DNA of 64,000 nt from CAMYOC01 sp963704875 (GCA_963704875.1 CAVPIA010000005.1:310001-374000), one strand, 5' to 3'; positions 34,027 through 45,714 are shown, numbered from the stretch's first letter. Notes: generated by a model not told the origin, from the letters alone. Program-made: numbers and translations.

Positions 34027-34925
34027 CGATTTACTCAAGCCAGCGCGGAGATTTCCGTCAGATCAATCTGTTGGGCCCGGGCCCGATCGCCATTGCTGCA
34101 GCCCTGCTGGTGACCATGTTCACCGCCGGATATTTCATTTCCGGCAATGGCGAACTCAAGGATGCCGAGGCGAGTGCGAACCTGATGCGGCAGGAGATTG
34201 CCGCCCAACAGGCACAGCTGGAAGCGCGAGAAGCAGCGGCTCGCGCCAACCTGGACGCACTGGCGGTGCGTATGGGTCAGCTGAGTGCCCATATCGTTCG
34301 GCTTGATGCACTCGGTCGCCGGCTGGTGTCGATGGCCGATCTGGCCGACAGTGAATTTAATTTCGACGAGCCGCCGGCCCGCGGCGGCCCGGAAACCGAA
34401 GAGCCCGGCCTGTCGGTGGAGTCAAACGAAATCGATACGATGCTGGATGAGCTGGCGTTGCAGATCGACTATCGTGGCGACCAGCTGGCGGTGCTGGAGA
34501 AACTGCTGGCAAGCCGACGCCTGAGCAGCGAGCAACTGCCGCAAGGCCGGCCGATCAGCTCGGGCTGGTTGTCGTCTTACTACGGCAAGCGCACCGACCC
34601 GTTCTCGGGCAAGCAGAAATTCCATTCCGGCGTTGATTTTGCCGGTAACGAAGGCGTCGATGTGCTCGCCGTCGCGTCGGGCGTGGTGACCTGGTCCGGG
34701 AAGCGTTCGGGCTACGGCACCATGGTTGAAATCAACCACGGCAACGGTCTGGTAACGCGTTACGCTCACAACAAGGAAAATCTGGTCCAGGTCGGCGATA
34801 CCGTCAAGAAAGGCCAGGCCATCGGACGCATGGGTAAATCCGGCCGCGCGACCGGCCCTCACGTCCATTTCGAGGTCCTGAAAAACGGACAAAAGGTCAA
34901 TCCGCTGAAGTACGTCCAGCGCTGA
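34005..34925 (+). CDS. M23 family (LytM-type) metallopeptidase, membrane-anchored
   Basis: Probable cell-wall endopeptidase or amidase-activator relative. It has a short cytoplasmic segment, a membrane helix (about 28-45), a coiled-coil region (about 48-110, AEASANLMRQEIAAQQAQ), an acidic linker and a C-terminal M23 domain. Zinc motifs H-x(3)-D in FHSGVDFAGNEG and HxH in GPHVHFEVL are present, so the peptidase may be active rather than degenerate. The start is either the GTG at 34005 or the ATG at 34017 (302 residues); neither has a good ribosome-binding site. The riboswitch upstream suggests control by cyclic di-GMP. Confidence 0.9.
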   Translation: MALSMYLTIYSSQRGDFRQINLLGPGPIAIAAALLVTMFTAGYFISGNGELKDAEASANLMRQEIAAQQAQLEAREAAARANLDALAVRMGQLSAHIVRLDALGRRLVSMADLADSEFNFDEPPARGGPETEEPGLSVESNEIDTMLDELALQIDYRGDQLAVLEKLLASRRLSSEQLPQGRPISSGWLSSYYGKRTDPFSGKQKFHSGVDFAGNEGVDVLAVASGVVTWSGKRSGYGTMVEINHGNGLVTRYAHNKENLVQVGDTVKKGQAIGRMGKSGRATGPHVHFEVLKNGQKVNPLKYVQR

Positions 34926-35062
34926 TGGGGCCGGCGCCGATCCGGCGCTGTTTCCCGGCCACCTCGCAAGCCGTAAAATAACGGGCTTTGCCGCAACGAC
35001 GGCAGGGCAAGGGGTGATCCGGGCGTGGTTTGCGCCCGTCCCGCCTCTGTTTTGGAGTATAA

Positions 35063-37749
<2,687 letters not shown>

Positions 37750-37771
<22 letters not shown>

Positions 37772-38775
37772 GCGAACACCTGAGCCAAAACCTGAGCCAA
37801 AACTTGAGCGATAAGGCGGGCGAACGGCCGAACCTGCACGTAGTTGCCGGCGTCCTCAGTGACGACCAGGCGCGGGTCCTGATCTGCCAGCGGCCGCCGG
37901 GCAAACACATGGCCGGATGTTGGGAATTCCCCGGTGGCAAGCGTGATGGCGACGAATCCAGGTTCGAGGCACTGGTGCGTGAATTGCGCGAGGAACTCGG
38001 TCTGGATGTCGAGCAGGCGCGACCGCTGATTCGTTTCCGGCATGCGTATCCGGATCGTCTGATTGATCTGGACGTCTGGAAGGTGGAGCGTTTCACCGGC
38101 GAGCCGCGCGGGCTTGAGGGACAGGCGCTGGACTGGGTGCAGGCGAGCGAGCTGGATGGCTCGAGGCTGTTGCCGGCTGACCGGCCGATTGTCACCGCGC
38201 TCACCCTCGGATCTTTGTACGCAGTGACCGGGCCGCATGCAGACCGGGCAGAGTTTTCCCGCCGCTTACTGCATGTCATCAAACGCGGAGCCGGCCTGAT
38301 TCAATTACGGGTCCCCGGCGCGGGCGCAGATGAACTGGCTGCGCTTGCCGGAATCGCGGTGGGCCAGTGCCACCCGGCCGGTGTCAGACTGATCATCAAT
38401 GGTGACCCTGATGTGGTCTGCCCGCTGGCCCTGCGCTGCGGTGCAGATGGGATCCATGTTCCCGCTCGTTATCGCGACAAGCTCACGGCTCTGACGCCCG
38501 ATGCCCGGTGTGGATTGCTTGGCATGTCGTGTCACGATGCCAAGGAGATCGCGCAGGCTCAGCAACTGGGCGCCGACTATGCGGTGCTCGGCCCGGTGCG
38601 GTCGACCGCGAGCCACCCCGGCGAGCCGGGTTTGGGGTGGGAGCGGTTTGCGACGCAGATCAGGCATGCCGCCATACCGGTTTTCGCCATCGGCGGCATG
38701 GCGCCGGACATGCTGGTTCAGGCCTGGCAGCAGGGTGCCCAGGGGATAGCAGCGATCAGGGCCCTCTGGGACTAG
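37750..38775 (+). CDS. Nudix hydrolase fused to a ThiE-like domain
   Basis: An N-terminal MutT-type Nudix domain (about 25-155 of 341) has the full Nudix box GGKRDGDESRFEALVREL followed by REELGL and should hydrolyse an oxidised nucleotide such as 8-oxo-dGTP. The C-terminal half is a thiamine-phosphate-synthase fold (LYAVTGPHADRAEF, GADGIHVPARY, PVFAIGGMAPDML) with non-standard active-site residues, as in the fusion found after secA in Pseudomonas. The start is uncertain: the GTG at 37750 lies inside secA, and the first 20 residues contain a 12-bp tandem repeat (LSEH-LSQN-LSQN-LSDK); the TTG at 37804 is an alternative. Confidence 0.88.
37768..37815 (+). repeat. 12-bp tandem repeat at the secA/Nudix junction
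   Basis: Four units of 12 bp: CTGAGCGAACAC, CTGAGCCAAAAC twice without change, and TTGAGCGATAAG. The repeat spans the secA stop codon and encodes repeated LSxx in the predicted N-terminus of the downstream gene. Confidence 0.85.
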
Positions 38776-38857
38776 AGATTGCGACGAACGATTCGGGCTA
38801 ACGGGTTGGACTCAAGGATCGAGACCAAGGTTTGGGACTTGAGAGTCCCGCAGACGC

Positions 38858-39076
38858 TCAGTCGTCTGTCTGCGAAGCCGGGCTGATGGTCTGAGTCATG
38901 CCGGCGTCTTCCTGATCGGCAGTGTCCGGAATCGCGCGCTCCTCGGTGAACCATGCGCCCAGATCCAGCAGGCGGCAGCGCTCGCTGCAGAATGGTTTCC
39001 ACGACGAGGTTTCGCTCCACACCACGGTTGCGCAGCAGGTGGGGCATTTGACCTCGATGGGTGATCTGGCGGTCAT
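38858..39076 (-). CDS. yacG: DNA gyrase inhibitor YacG
   Basis: Small zinc protein that binds gyrase in E. coli. With the ATG at 39076 it is 72 residues. The zinc-binding cysteines are C-x2-C (KCPTC) and C-x3-C (FCSERC), followed by RLLDLGAWFTEER, a strongly conserved stretch. The acidic C-terminal tail is not conserved. It follows zapD and coaE as usual. The longer upstream frame overlaps zapD and was rejected. Confidence 0.95.
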   Translation of the reverse strand: MTARSPIEVKCPTCCATVVWSETSSWKPFCSERCRLLDLGAWFTEERAIPDTADQEDAGMTQTISPASQTDD

Positions 39077-39087
39077 CAGATCCGGGC

Positions 39088-39891
39088 TCAGCAGCAGGCG
39101 AGAAGAAATTCCACATCGTCCATGCATTGCACCGGACGTTGCTCGATGCCGCTCCAGCTGTAGAAGCGGATGGTAAAGCGGTGCTGACTGCCGCTGATTT
39201 CCGGATAGACGCTGGCCGGCGTTGGCAGCGACACGCGCAACAGCTGACTCGGCGTACCGCGCTCGATAGAGTGCTGGAACAGTCCGTGATGCGCCTGTTG
39301 TGGTTGCCCCGGCGAACCCTCCCGGATTAGCCATAACAATTGCCCCACTGCATCGCAGAGTGGCTTTATCGCCGAGAACCAGATCTGGAAATCGCTGACG
39401 CGCTCGTCGTAAGGCAGGTTGAGCCAGTGTTTGAAATCAGGCAGATCAAATTCGCAGGTACCGCCCGGGATGGCGCTGCGATGCTTGATCGCGCTCAGAA
39501 ACTCGGATTCCTTTAACGGCTGAGCATATTGTGAGCCGGACTCGGTCAGGCGGGCACGCAGCACGGTGACCCGCTCGAGCAAGGTCGCAAGGCGTTTGCT
39601 GTCCACGCCGGGTTTGGACGCGAACATTTCCAGCAGCGATGCCTGCTTCTCGAGTTCCTTCATCACTTCGGTTCGAAGATCCCCACGGCCGAGAATGGTG
39701 AGGATCTCCAGCAGGCTGGCGACCGCCGCCCGACTGCTCCAGGGCGCCGGGTCCAGCGAATGGTGGTTGGTCTGCTGAGCCAGGAATTCCATTCGCAGAT
39801 ACGTACGCATCCGCTCTGAAAGCGGCTGCTCATAGGTGACCGTGCTGGCCGCCTGATCCACGTCGGGAATATCGGCTGGTCGGGAACTCAT
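39088..39891 (-). CDS. zapD: Cell division protein ZapD
   Basis: Bundles FtsZ filaments by binding the FtsZ C-terminal peptide. With the ATG at 39891, preceded by GGAG at 9 nt, it has 267 residues. The sequence shows TYEQPLSERMRTYLRMEFL, LLEILTILGRGDLRTEVMKE and FYSWSGIEQRPVQCMDDVEF (each split from longer conserved runs). An upstream TTG at 39912 is less likely. It lies between coaE and yacG, 5.7 kb from its partner ftsZ. Confidence 0.95.
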   Translation of the reverse strand: MSSRPADIPDVDQAASTVTYEQPLSERMRTYLRMEFLAQQTNHHSLDPAPWSSRAAVASLLEILTILGRGDLRTEVMKELEKQASLLEMFASKPGVDSKRLATLLERVTVLRARLTESGSQYAQPLKESEFLSAIKHRSAIPGGTCEFDLPDFKHWLNLPYDERVSDFQIWFSAIKPLCDAVGQLLWLIREGSPGQPQQAHHGLFQHSIERGTPSQLLRVSLPTPASVYPEISGSQHRFTIRFYSWSGIEQRPVQCMDDVEFLLACC

Positions 39892-39918
39892 CAGACCATT
39901 CTCCACCAGCAATGGGGT

Positions 39919-40545
39919 TTATCGCAAACGCGGCCCCCGGGCCTGCCAACCGCCGCTGCCCGCCAATTGCCGGTAGTGCTGGTCCAGCCGGTTTACCGCA
40001 GCAATCAGAGACGCCCGATCGCTGTCATTGTTGATGATGTCGTCGGCAAGCTGCAATCGTTCCGGGCGTGAGGCCTGCGCGGCAATCATGCGCTTTGCGC
40101 CCTCTGGCGTCTCGCCATCGCGGGCCAGCAGTCTTTCCATCTGCAGCGGGACCGGACAATCCACCACCAGCACGCGATCCACTTGTTGCTGCAGGCCCGA
40201 TTCGACCAGCAACGGGATGACATGGATCTGATAGGGGCCGCCGGCGAGGGCTGAGCGCTGCAGCAATTCCTGCCTGATCAAGGGATGCGTGATCGCTTCC
40301 AGACGTTGCCTGGATTCGTCATCTGCGAACACCCGGGCACGCAGGCTGGCCCGATCCAGTGCACCCTCCGGGTTGAGGATGTCATCTCCAAACGCTGACA
40401 CCAGACGCGCAAGTCCCGGTGTGCCTGGCGCCACCACATCGCGAGCGATCAGGTCGGTATCGAGAACCGGCACGCCGCGCTCTGCGAACAATTCAGCCAC
40501 CGTGCTCTTGCCGCTGGCAATACCGCCGGTCAGGCCGACGATCAT
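39919..40545 (-). CDS. coaE: Dephospho-CoA kinase
   Basis: Last step of coenzyme A synthesis: phosphorylates the 3'-OH of dephospho-CoA. With the ATG at 40545 it has 208 residues. The P-loop is GLTGGIASGKSTVAELF, followed by VLDTDLIARDVVAPG and VHVIPLLVESGL-like HVIPLLVESGL. A TTG at 40578 would add 11 residues. It lies between pilD and zapD, a conserved gammaproteobacterial order. Confidence 0.96.
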   Translation of the reverse strand: MIVGLTGGIASGKSTVAELFAERGVPVLDTDLIARDVVAPGTPGLARLVSAFGDDILNPEGALDRASLRARVFADDESRQRLEAITHPLIRQELLQRSALAGGPYQIHVIPLLVESGLQQQVDRVLVVDCPVPLQMERLLARDGETPEGAKRMIAAQASRPERLQLADDIINNDSDRASLIAAVNRLDQHYRQLAGSGGWQARGPRLR

Positions 40546-40582
40546 CCAGCGAGGCGCGCTTTCCCGGGGTTCCTGCAAAGAC

Positions 40583-41512
40583 TCAGCTCAGACCGGACAG
40601 GGAGAGATACGCCTGGGTGATGTCTCTGCCCCACAACAACGCAATCCAGCCTGCCGCTGCCAGATACGGGCCGAACGGGATCTGGGTCTGGCGGTCGCGT
40701 TTGCCAGCGACGATCAGCACGAGGCCCAACACCGCGCCAACCAATGTGGACAACAGAATCGTCAGCGGCAGCCCCTGCCATCCCAGCCAGGCGCCGAGCG
40801 CGCCAAGCAGCTTGAAATCGCCATAGCCCATGCCTTCCTTGCCGGTGATCAGACGGAACAGGTGAAACATCAGCCAGAGACTCAGATAACCCGCCGCTGC
40901 CCCGATGACAGCACTGCGTACATCAGCAAACGCGGTTTGTCCCTGCCAGCTCAGACCACCAAGACTGACCAGCAGGCCGAGCCACAACAGCGGCAGTGTT
41001 ATCACATCAGGCAACAGTTTGTGGTCCAGGTCGATGGCAGCAAGCGCAATCAGCGACCAGCTGACCAGCAGCGCGAACACGCAGACCCAGCCGGCGCCAT
41101 AGCGCCAGGCCACCACGGCCGAGATCACGCCGGTAAACAACTCAACCAGCGGATAGCGTCGCGAAATCGGGGCCTTGCAGGATGAGCATCGACCGCCCAG
41201 CGCCAGGTAACTGAGCACCGGAATATTCTCAAACGCGCCGATCACATGGCCACAATGAGGGCAGGCCGAACGCGGCACGACCAGGTTATAGGTCGCGGCC
41301 GGGGCCGAGGACTGGGTCTGGGTCGGGCTCTGGGTTGGCGATTCGGTGTCCTGACCCAACAGCTCCGCGCATTGGCTGCGCCAGTCCCGTTGCAGCATCA
41401 GCGGCAGGCGGTGAATCACCACATTCAGGAAGCTGCCAATCAGCAGGCCGACTACGAACACCAGCGAGATAAATATGGCGGGCTGAGCGCCAAGGAATGC
41501 AAGGCTGTCCAC
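40583..41512 (-). CDS. pilD: Prepilin peptidase / N-methyltransferase PilD
   Basis: Cleaves and N-methylates type IV prepilins in the inner membrane. Its 309 residues include an N-terminal cytoplasmic domain with two CxxC pairs (CPHCG and CSSCK), several membrane helices, and the two catalytic aspartates in IDLDHKLLPD and GYGDFKLLG. The start is a GTG with AAGGAA 6 nt upstream. Separated from pilC by a repeat-rich 227-bp gap. Confidence 0.97.
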   Translation of the reverse strand: MDSLAFLGAQPAIFISLVFVVGLLIGSFLNVVIHRLPLMLQRDWRSQCAELLGQDTESPTQSPTQTQSSAPAATYNLVVPRSACPHCGHVIGAFENIPVLSYLALGGRCSSCKAPISRRYPLVELFTGVISAVVAWRYGAGWVCVFALLVSWSLIALAAIDLDHKLLPDVITLPLLWLGLLVSLGGLSWQGQTAFADVRSAVIGAAAGYLSLWLMFHLFRLITGKEGMGYGDFKLLGALGAWLGWQGLPLTILLSTLVGAVLGLVLIVAGKRDRQTQIPFGPYLAAAGWIALLWGRDITQAYLSLSGLS

Positions 41513-41607
41513 GCTGTTCCTTCCCGCAAATGCGGCTCAATGGACCGGACGACCCGCAGACGCTTCGCGAATGACAGTCATGTCGATTGCCTGAAGTGCC
41601 ATCCGGG

Positions 41608-41725
41608 CCAAATTACATAGCCAAATTACCTGGCCAATCTACATGACCAAACCCGATGGCCCGCATGGCTGGTCAAACTGGCTGGTCAACTTGCCTGCCC
41701 GAAGCAATTGGCTAACCTGCCTGGC
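41608..41725. repeat. Degenerate 13-bp tandem repeats between pilC and pilD
   Basis: Units follow a 13-bp period: CCAAATTACATAG, CCAAATTACCTGG, CCAATCTACATGA, CCAAACCCGATGG, a 14-bp unit, CAAACTGGCTGGT, CAACTTGCCTGCC and weaker copies. The first four are clearly related; the rest drift. They occupy most of the gap between the two pilus genes. Confidence 0.75.
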
Positions 41726-41739
41726 ACCATCAGCAAGCG

Positions 41740-42954
41740 CTAGATGACCGATCCCATCTTGAAGATGGGCAGATACATGGCCACCACCAGACCGCCCACC
41801 AAAACGCCAAGGATCGACATGATCATCGGCTCAAGCAAGCTGCTCAGGTTGTCGACGGCGTCGTCCACCTCGGCCTCGTAGAAGTCCGCGACTTTGGCCG
41901 TCATTTCGTCCAGAGAACCGGATTCCTCACCCACCGCGACCATCTGGATCACCATATTCGGGAATAATTCTGTGGCTTCCATCGAGCGCTGCAAACGCTG
42001 GCCGGTGGAAACTTCCTCCCTGATCGCCATCACGCCTTCCTGATAGACGATATTGCCGGTGGCGCCGGCTACCGACTCCAGCGCTTCCACTAACGGCACG
42101 CCGGCGGCGAACATGGTCGACAGCGTGCGGGCGAAACGCGCGATCGCCGCCTTGCGCAGGATGTTGCCGATGATCGGCAGCTTCAGCATCAACCGGTCGA
42201 GCAGGCGGTGGAAGGTGCGCGAGCGTTTGCGGAAATAGGTAAAGGCCATCACGCCGGCCACGGCTACCAGCACGATCGCCCAGCCCTTGGTGCGCACGAA
42301 CAACGACAGATTGACGACGGTGCGCGTGAAGGTCGGCAAATCGGCGCCAAAGCCCTGGAACAGGCTTTCAAACTGCGGGATCACATAGATCAGCAGGATT
42401 GTAGTCACAATAATCGCCACGCCGACCACCGCCGCCGGATAGGTCAGCGCCTTCTTGATCTTTTGCTTGATTGCCTCGGTCTTTTCCTTGTAGGTCGCGA
42501 CCTTGTCCAGCAAGGTTTCCAATGCGCCGGCCTGCTCGCCTGCGTTGACCAGATTGACGAACAGATCATCGAACTGCATCGGGTGCTTGGCCAGCGCCTC
42601 GGCCAGCGTCAGACCGCCCTCGATGTCCTGTTTGATCGCCATGATCAGCTTCTGCATGCTCGGGTTCTCATGCCCGGCGCCGACGATATCGAAGGCCTGC
42701 ACCAACGGGATACCGGCCGCCATCATCACCGCCAACTGACGGGCGAAGATCGCGATATCTGCGGTGGTGATCTTCTGCTGCGACGAAAACAGGTTGCTCT
42801 GCTTGCGGATACTGGTCGGTACCAGACCCTGGCGACGCAGGCTGGCGCGCACGGCCGCTTCGTTGGCAGCCATCGATTTGCCCTTGACCTGAGTGCCACG
42901 GACATCCTTCGCGACCCAGTTGAACGGATGCTGTTTGACTGCGGTTTCTGCCAT
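41740..42954 (-). CDS. pilC: Type IV pilus inner-membrane platform protein PilC
   Basis: Polytopic GspF/PilC-type protein that couples the motor ATPases to pilus assembly. Its 404 residues hold two homologous T2SS-F domains (FARQLAVMMAAGIPLVQAFD and FARTLSTMFAAGVPLVEALE, each at the motif length) and three membrane helices (about 180-200, 230-250, 375-395). It follows pilB on the same strand with a 107-bp gap. Confidence 0.97.
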   Translation of the reverse strand: MAETAVKQHPFNWVAKDVRGTQVKGKSMAANEAAVRASLRRQGLVPTSIRKQSNLFSSQQKITTADIAIFARQLAVMMAAGIPLVQAFDIVGAGHENPSMQKLIMAIKQDIEGGLTLAEALAKHPMQFDDLFVNLVNAGEQAGALETLLDKVATYKEKTEAIKQKIKKALTYPAAVVGVAIIVTTILLIYVIPQFESLFQGFGADLPTFTRTVVNLSLFVRTKGWAIVLVAVAGVMAFTYFRKRSRTFHRLLDRLMLKLPIIGNILRKAAIARFARTLSTMFAAGVPLVEALESVAGATGNIVYQEGVMAIREEVSTGQRLQRSMEATELFPNMVIQMVAVGEESGSLDEMTAKVADFYEAEVDDAVDNLSSLLEPMIMSILGVLVGGLVVAMYLPIFKMGSVI

Positions 42955-43027
42955 GTGCTTTTCGCCTTTGCTCTTTGATCAGTGACGCGTCGGGACCCGC
43001 CTGACAGGCCGGATCATCGCGAAGCGC

Positions 43028-43067
43028 ATATTTACTAACTTAACTAGTGTTTACCAACTAACTAATC
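43028..43067. repeat. Imperfect 18-bp duplication between pilB and pilC
   Basis: On the minus strand TAGTTAGTTGGTAAACAC is followed directly by TAGTTAAGTTAGTAAATA. This AT-rich pair reaches the pilB stop codon. Confidence 0.55.
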
Positions 43068-44783
43068 TATCGTGACCCGGTTGATCTCTTCCAGGCTGGT
43101 CATGCCATCGATGACCTTGTTCAGGCCGGATTGGCGCAGATCCCAGATGCCATCACTGGCGGCGGCTTCCGCGATCTGTATCGCATTGCCACCCTCCATG
43201 ATGATGCGGCCGATAGTCTCGGTCACCGGCATCACCTGGTAGATGCCCACGCGGCCCTTGTAGCCGTCGGTGCACTGGTTGCAACCCACCGGCGCATAGA
43301 CCCGGATCCCCTGGTCGATCTGTTCCTGAGTAAAGCCTTCCTTTAGCAGAGCCTCGGCCGGCACATCCTTGGGCTGTTTGCAGTTGCTGCACAAACGCCG
43401 GGCCAGACGCTGGGCGATAATCAGACTGACCGAGGAGGCGATGGCATAAGGCTTGACGCCCATGTCGACCATCCGGGTCAGCGTCTTGGGCGCATCGTTG
43501 GTATGCACAGTCGACAATACAAGGTGACCGGTCTGCGCCGCCTTGATCGCGATTTCGGCGGTTTCCAGGTCACGGATCTCACCCACCATGATCACGTCGG
43601 GATCCTGGCGCAGGAATGCTTTTAGCGCCGAGGCAAAGGTCAATCCGACTTTCGGATTCACGTTGACCTGGTTCACGCCGGGCATATTAATTTCGGCCGG
43701 GTCCTCGGCGGTGGATATGTTGCGGTCTTCGGTATTCAGAATATTCAGTCCGGTATACAAGGACACCGTCTTACCGCTGCCGGTGGGCCCGGTCACCAGG
43801 ATCATGCCGTAGGGTTTGGACAAGGCCTCGACATAGGCATCTTTCTGAAAATCTTCATAGCCCAGCGCGTCGATGCCCATCTTTGCGCTGCTCGGATCGA
43901 GGATACGCAACACGATCTTTTCGCCATACAGCGTCGGGCAGGTGCTGACGCGAAAATCGATTGCGCGGTTCTTGGACAGCTTCATCTTGATCCGGCCGTC
44001 CTGGGGCACGCGGCGCTCGGCGATATCCAGTCGCGACATGACTTTTATTCGAGCCGACACCTTGCCGGAGAGCGCGACCGGCGGGCGTGCGATCTCTTTC
44101 AGAACACCGTCCAGACGGGTGCGTACGCGGAAGGTTTTCTCGTAAGGCTCGAAGTGGATATCCGAGGCCCCGCGCTTGATCGCGTCCAGCAGCACTTTGT
44201 TGACGAAGCGCACCACCGGCGCGTCCTCGACATCGGCGCGGGTAATATCCTCGCTTGCTTCGTCGTCCCCGGCGGACACATCCAGATTGTCGAGATCGAA
44301 GTCGTCGTCATCCAGCGATTCGAAGGTGGTGTCGACGGCTTCAAGCGCCCGCTCCAGCGCGGCACGCAGCTTGTCATCCTCGACCACCACGGCTTCAACC
44401 GCCATGTTGGTCTGGAACTTGATTTCGTCAACGGCCGGCAGATTGGTCGGATCGGAGAGACCGATAAACAGACGGCGGCCCCGCTTGAACAAGGGCAACA
44501 CGCGGTGCTTGGTCAGCAGATTCTGATCGACCAGGCGCATGATCTCCAGATCGAGATCCATCGCGTCCAGGTCGACGATCGGGACACCGAATTCCTGCGA
44601 GGCCGCGGACGCGATATCGCCCGGGTTGGCCAATTCGTTGTCTACCAGATAGGAGACCAGCGCGACCTTCTGCTTGCGCGCCTCGGCGCTGGCGGTTTCC
44701 AAAGCCGCGTTCTCGATGACCCCGTCCTGGACCAGCCGTCGCGGGAGTCCTCGGAGGTTGAGATCTGTGACGGTAGCCACCAT
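43062..44783 (-). CDS. pilB: Type IV pilus extension ATPase PilB
   Basis: Hexameric motor powering pilus extension. Its 573 residues have the MshE-N-type domain (GDIASAASQEFGVPIVDLD, in short ASAASQEFGVPIVDL) that in related proteins binds cyclic di-GMP, then the GspE core: Walker A GPTGSGKTVSLYTGLN, Asp box, Walker B DPDVIMVGEIRDLETAEIA (motif length) and the zinc tetracysteine set CSNC and CNQC. The ATG start is at 44783. Confidence 0.97.
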   Translation of the reverse strand: MVATVTDLNLRGLPRRLVQDGVIENAALETASAEARKQKVALVSYLVDNELANPGDIASAASQEFGVPIVDLDAMDLDLEIMRLVDQNLLTKHRVLPLFKRGRRLFIGLSDPTNLPAVDEIKFQTNMAVEAVVVEDDKLRAALERALEAVDTTFESLDDDDFDLDNLDVSAGDDEASEDITRADVEDAPVVRFVNKVLLDAIKRGASDIHFEPYEKTFRVRTRLDGVLKEIARPPVALSGKVSARIKVMSRLDIAERRVPQDGRIKMKLSKNRAIDFRVSTCPTLYGEKIVLRILDPSSAKMGIDALGYEDFQKDAYVEALSKPYGMILVTGPTGSGKTVSLYTGLNILNTEDRNISTAEDPAEINMPGVNQVNVNPKVGLTFASALKAFLRQDPDVIMVGEIRDLETAEIAIKAAQTGHLVLSTVHTNDAPKTLTRMVDMGVKPYAIASSVSLIIAQRLARRLCSNCKQPKDVPAEALLKEGFTQEQIDQGIRVYAPVGCNQCTDGYKGRVGIYQVMPVTETIGRIIMEGGNAIQIAEAAASDGIWDLRQSGLNKVIDGMTSLEEINRVTID

Positions 44784-44945
44784 GGATGCGCTCTCTAGTC
44801 TGTGGAACTGTCGAAAATCATCAAGACCTGCGTCTATGTCCCTGAATTTGCAGGAACCCGGCTTTCCGAACTTCAGCCGGTATTCAGACCGATACGGCCT
44901 TGAAGTCTACCTCACATAATCCAGATCGCAAACGGACCTGGCGCA

Positions 44946-44988
44946 CAAAATAAGAAAGGGCGCCGTTCCTTGCGGAGCGGCGCCCTTG
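44946..44988 (-). terminator. Rho-independent terminator after pilA
   Basis: On the minus strand GGGCGCCGCTCC, a GCAA loop and GGAACGGCGCCC form a 12-bp stem with one mismatch, followed by TTTCTTATTTT. It lies about 90 bp after the last readable pilin codon and before pilB. Confidence 0.9.
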
Positions 44989-45078
44989 GCTATCTACCGA
45001 TCATGCCCTGATTGGGGGGAGGGGCACGCAGGTTCCGGGGGAGGATCAGGCGTGTGGGCAGACCGGCAGCATTTGCGC

Positions 45079-45536
45079 TTAACGGCAGTTGGCCGGACGG
45101 TACTTGTCTGTCCAGGTCGCCGCCGGTGCAGTCCCACTCGACGTTACCGACAGCCGGATCCGCAGTGCCGACAAAGATGACCGTGGGGGCCGCAGCGACC
45201 GTACCGAGTGTCGCGCCGTTAAAGGTGACCGCAGCTGGCCTTCAGTGGCGCTAGTCGAACTGTAGAGCCATGGAGGTCACGTAGTTGGTGGCATAGGCCG
45301 TAGCGTGGTCAGGCCAGCAGGCCGGCTGCGTCCGGCGTGCTCGGCATCGAGCCGAGCGAGTTCCAGGCATCGGCCACAGATGTCTTGGCGGCAGCGGCCA
45401 TGCCCAGGCCTTCAGTCACCTTCGAGCGCACGGTGTAGTCCTGGTAGGCCGGGATCGCGATCGCGGCCAGAATGCCGATGATCGCCACAACGATCATCAG
45501 TTCGATAAGGGTAAAGCCCTGTTGTTTCTTCATCAT
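45079..45536 (-). pseudogene. pilA: Type IV pilin PilA, broken by several frame changes
   Basis: Major type IV pilin. The start region is perfect: MMKKQQG/FTLIELMIVVAIIGILAA with the prepilin cleavage site and Glu5. The intact frame ends at 45309 after only 76 codons (..PSTPDAAGLLA). Pilin-like sequence continues in other frames: TAYATNYVTSM, then LYSSTSATEGQL, then AVTFNGATLGTVAAA to VGNVEWDCTGGDL, then DKYRPANCR and a stop at 45079, the classic C-terminal end with its disulfide cysteines. At least four indels are needed. Either a pseudogene or an unusually error-prone stretch; a short 76-residue pilin product is also possible. Confidence 0.8.
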
Positions 45537-45599
45537 TTGCAGTTTCCTCGCTTGGGGTGTCAATTTTTCGGCGAACATTCGCCTGTCCCGAAGAAGGAA

Positions 45600-45614
45600 G
45601 CAAATGCCGTGCCA
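45600..45614 (-). promoter_or_regulatory. Sigma-54 promoter of pilA
   Basis: On the minus strand TGGCAC-GGCAT-TTGC matches the -24/-12 consensus TGGCAC-N5-TTGC exactly, 64 bp before the pilA start. PilR encoded next door is the expected activator. Confidence 0.92.
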
Positions 45615-45714
45615 ATTCCTGTGCGAAGGAACTAACTATATGAATATTATACGTTTATAGGCTTTCCAAGCCGTCCGGCTGGGTCCGGCCATCGGCGGCG
45701 AGTTGCCAGCCCGC

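Noticed and set aside
34926..34960. GCGCCG-ATC-CGGCGC stem followed by TGTTT after the M23 gene
   Set aside because: Loop of three and only a short T stretch; too weak to call a terminator.
38808..38848. Inverted repeat GGACTCAAG / CTTGAGAGTCC between the Nudix-ThiE gene and yacG
   Set aside because: Could be a bidirectional terminator, but the stem has a bulge and there is no T-run on either strand, so it is not listed as a terminator.
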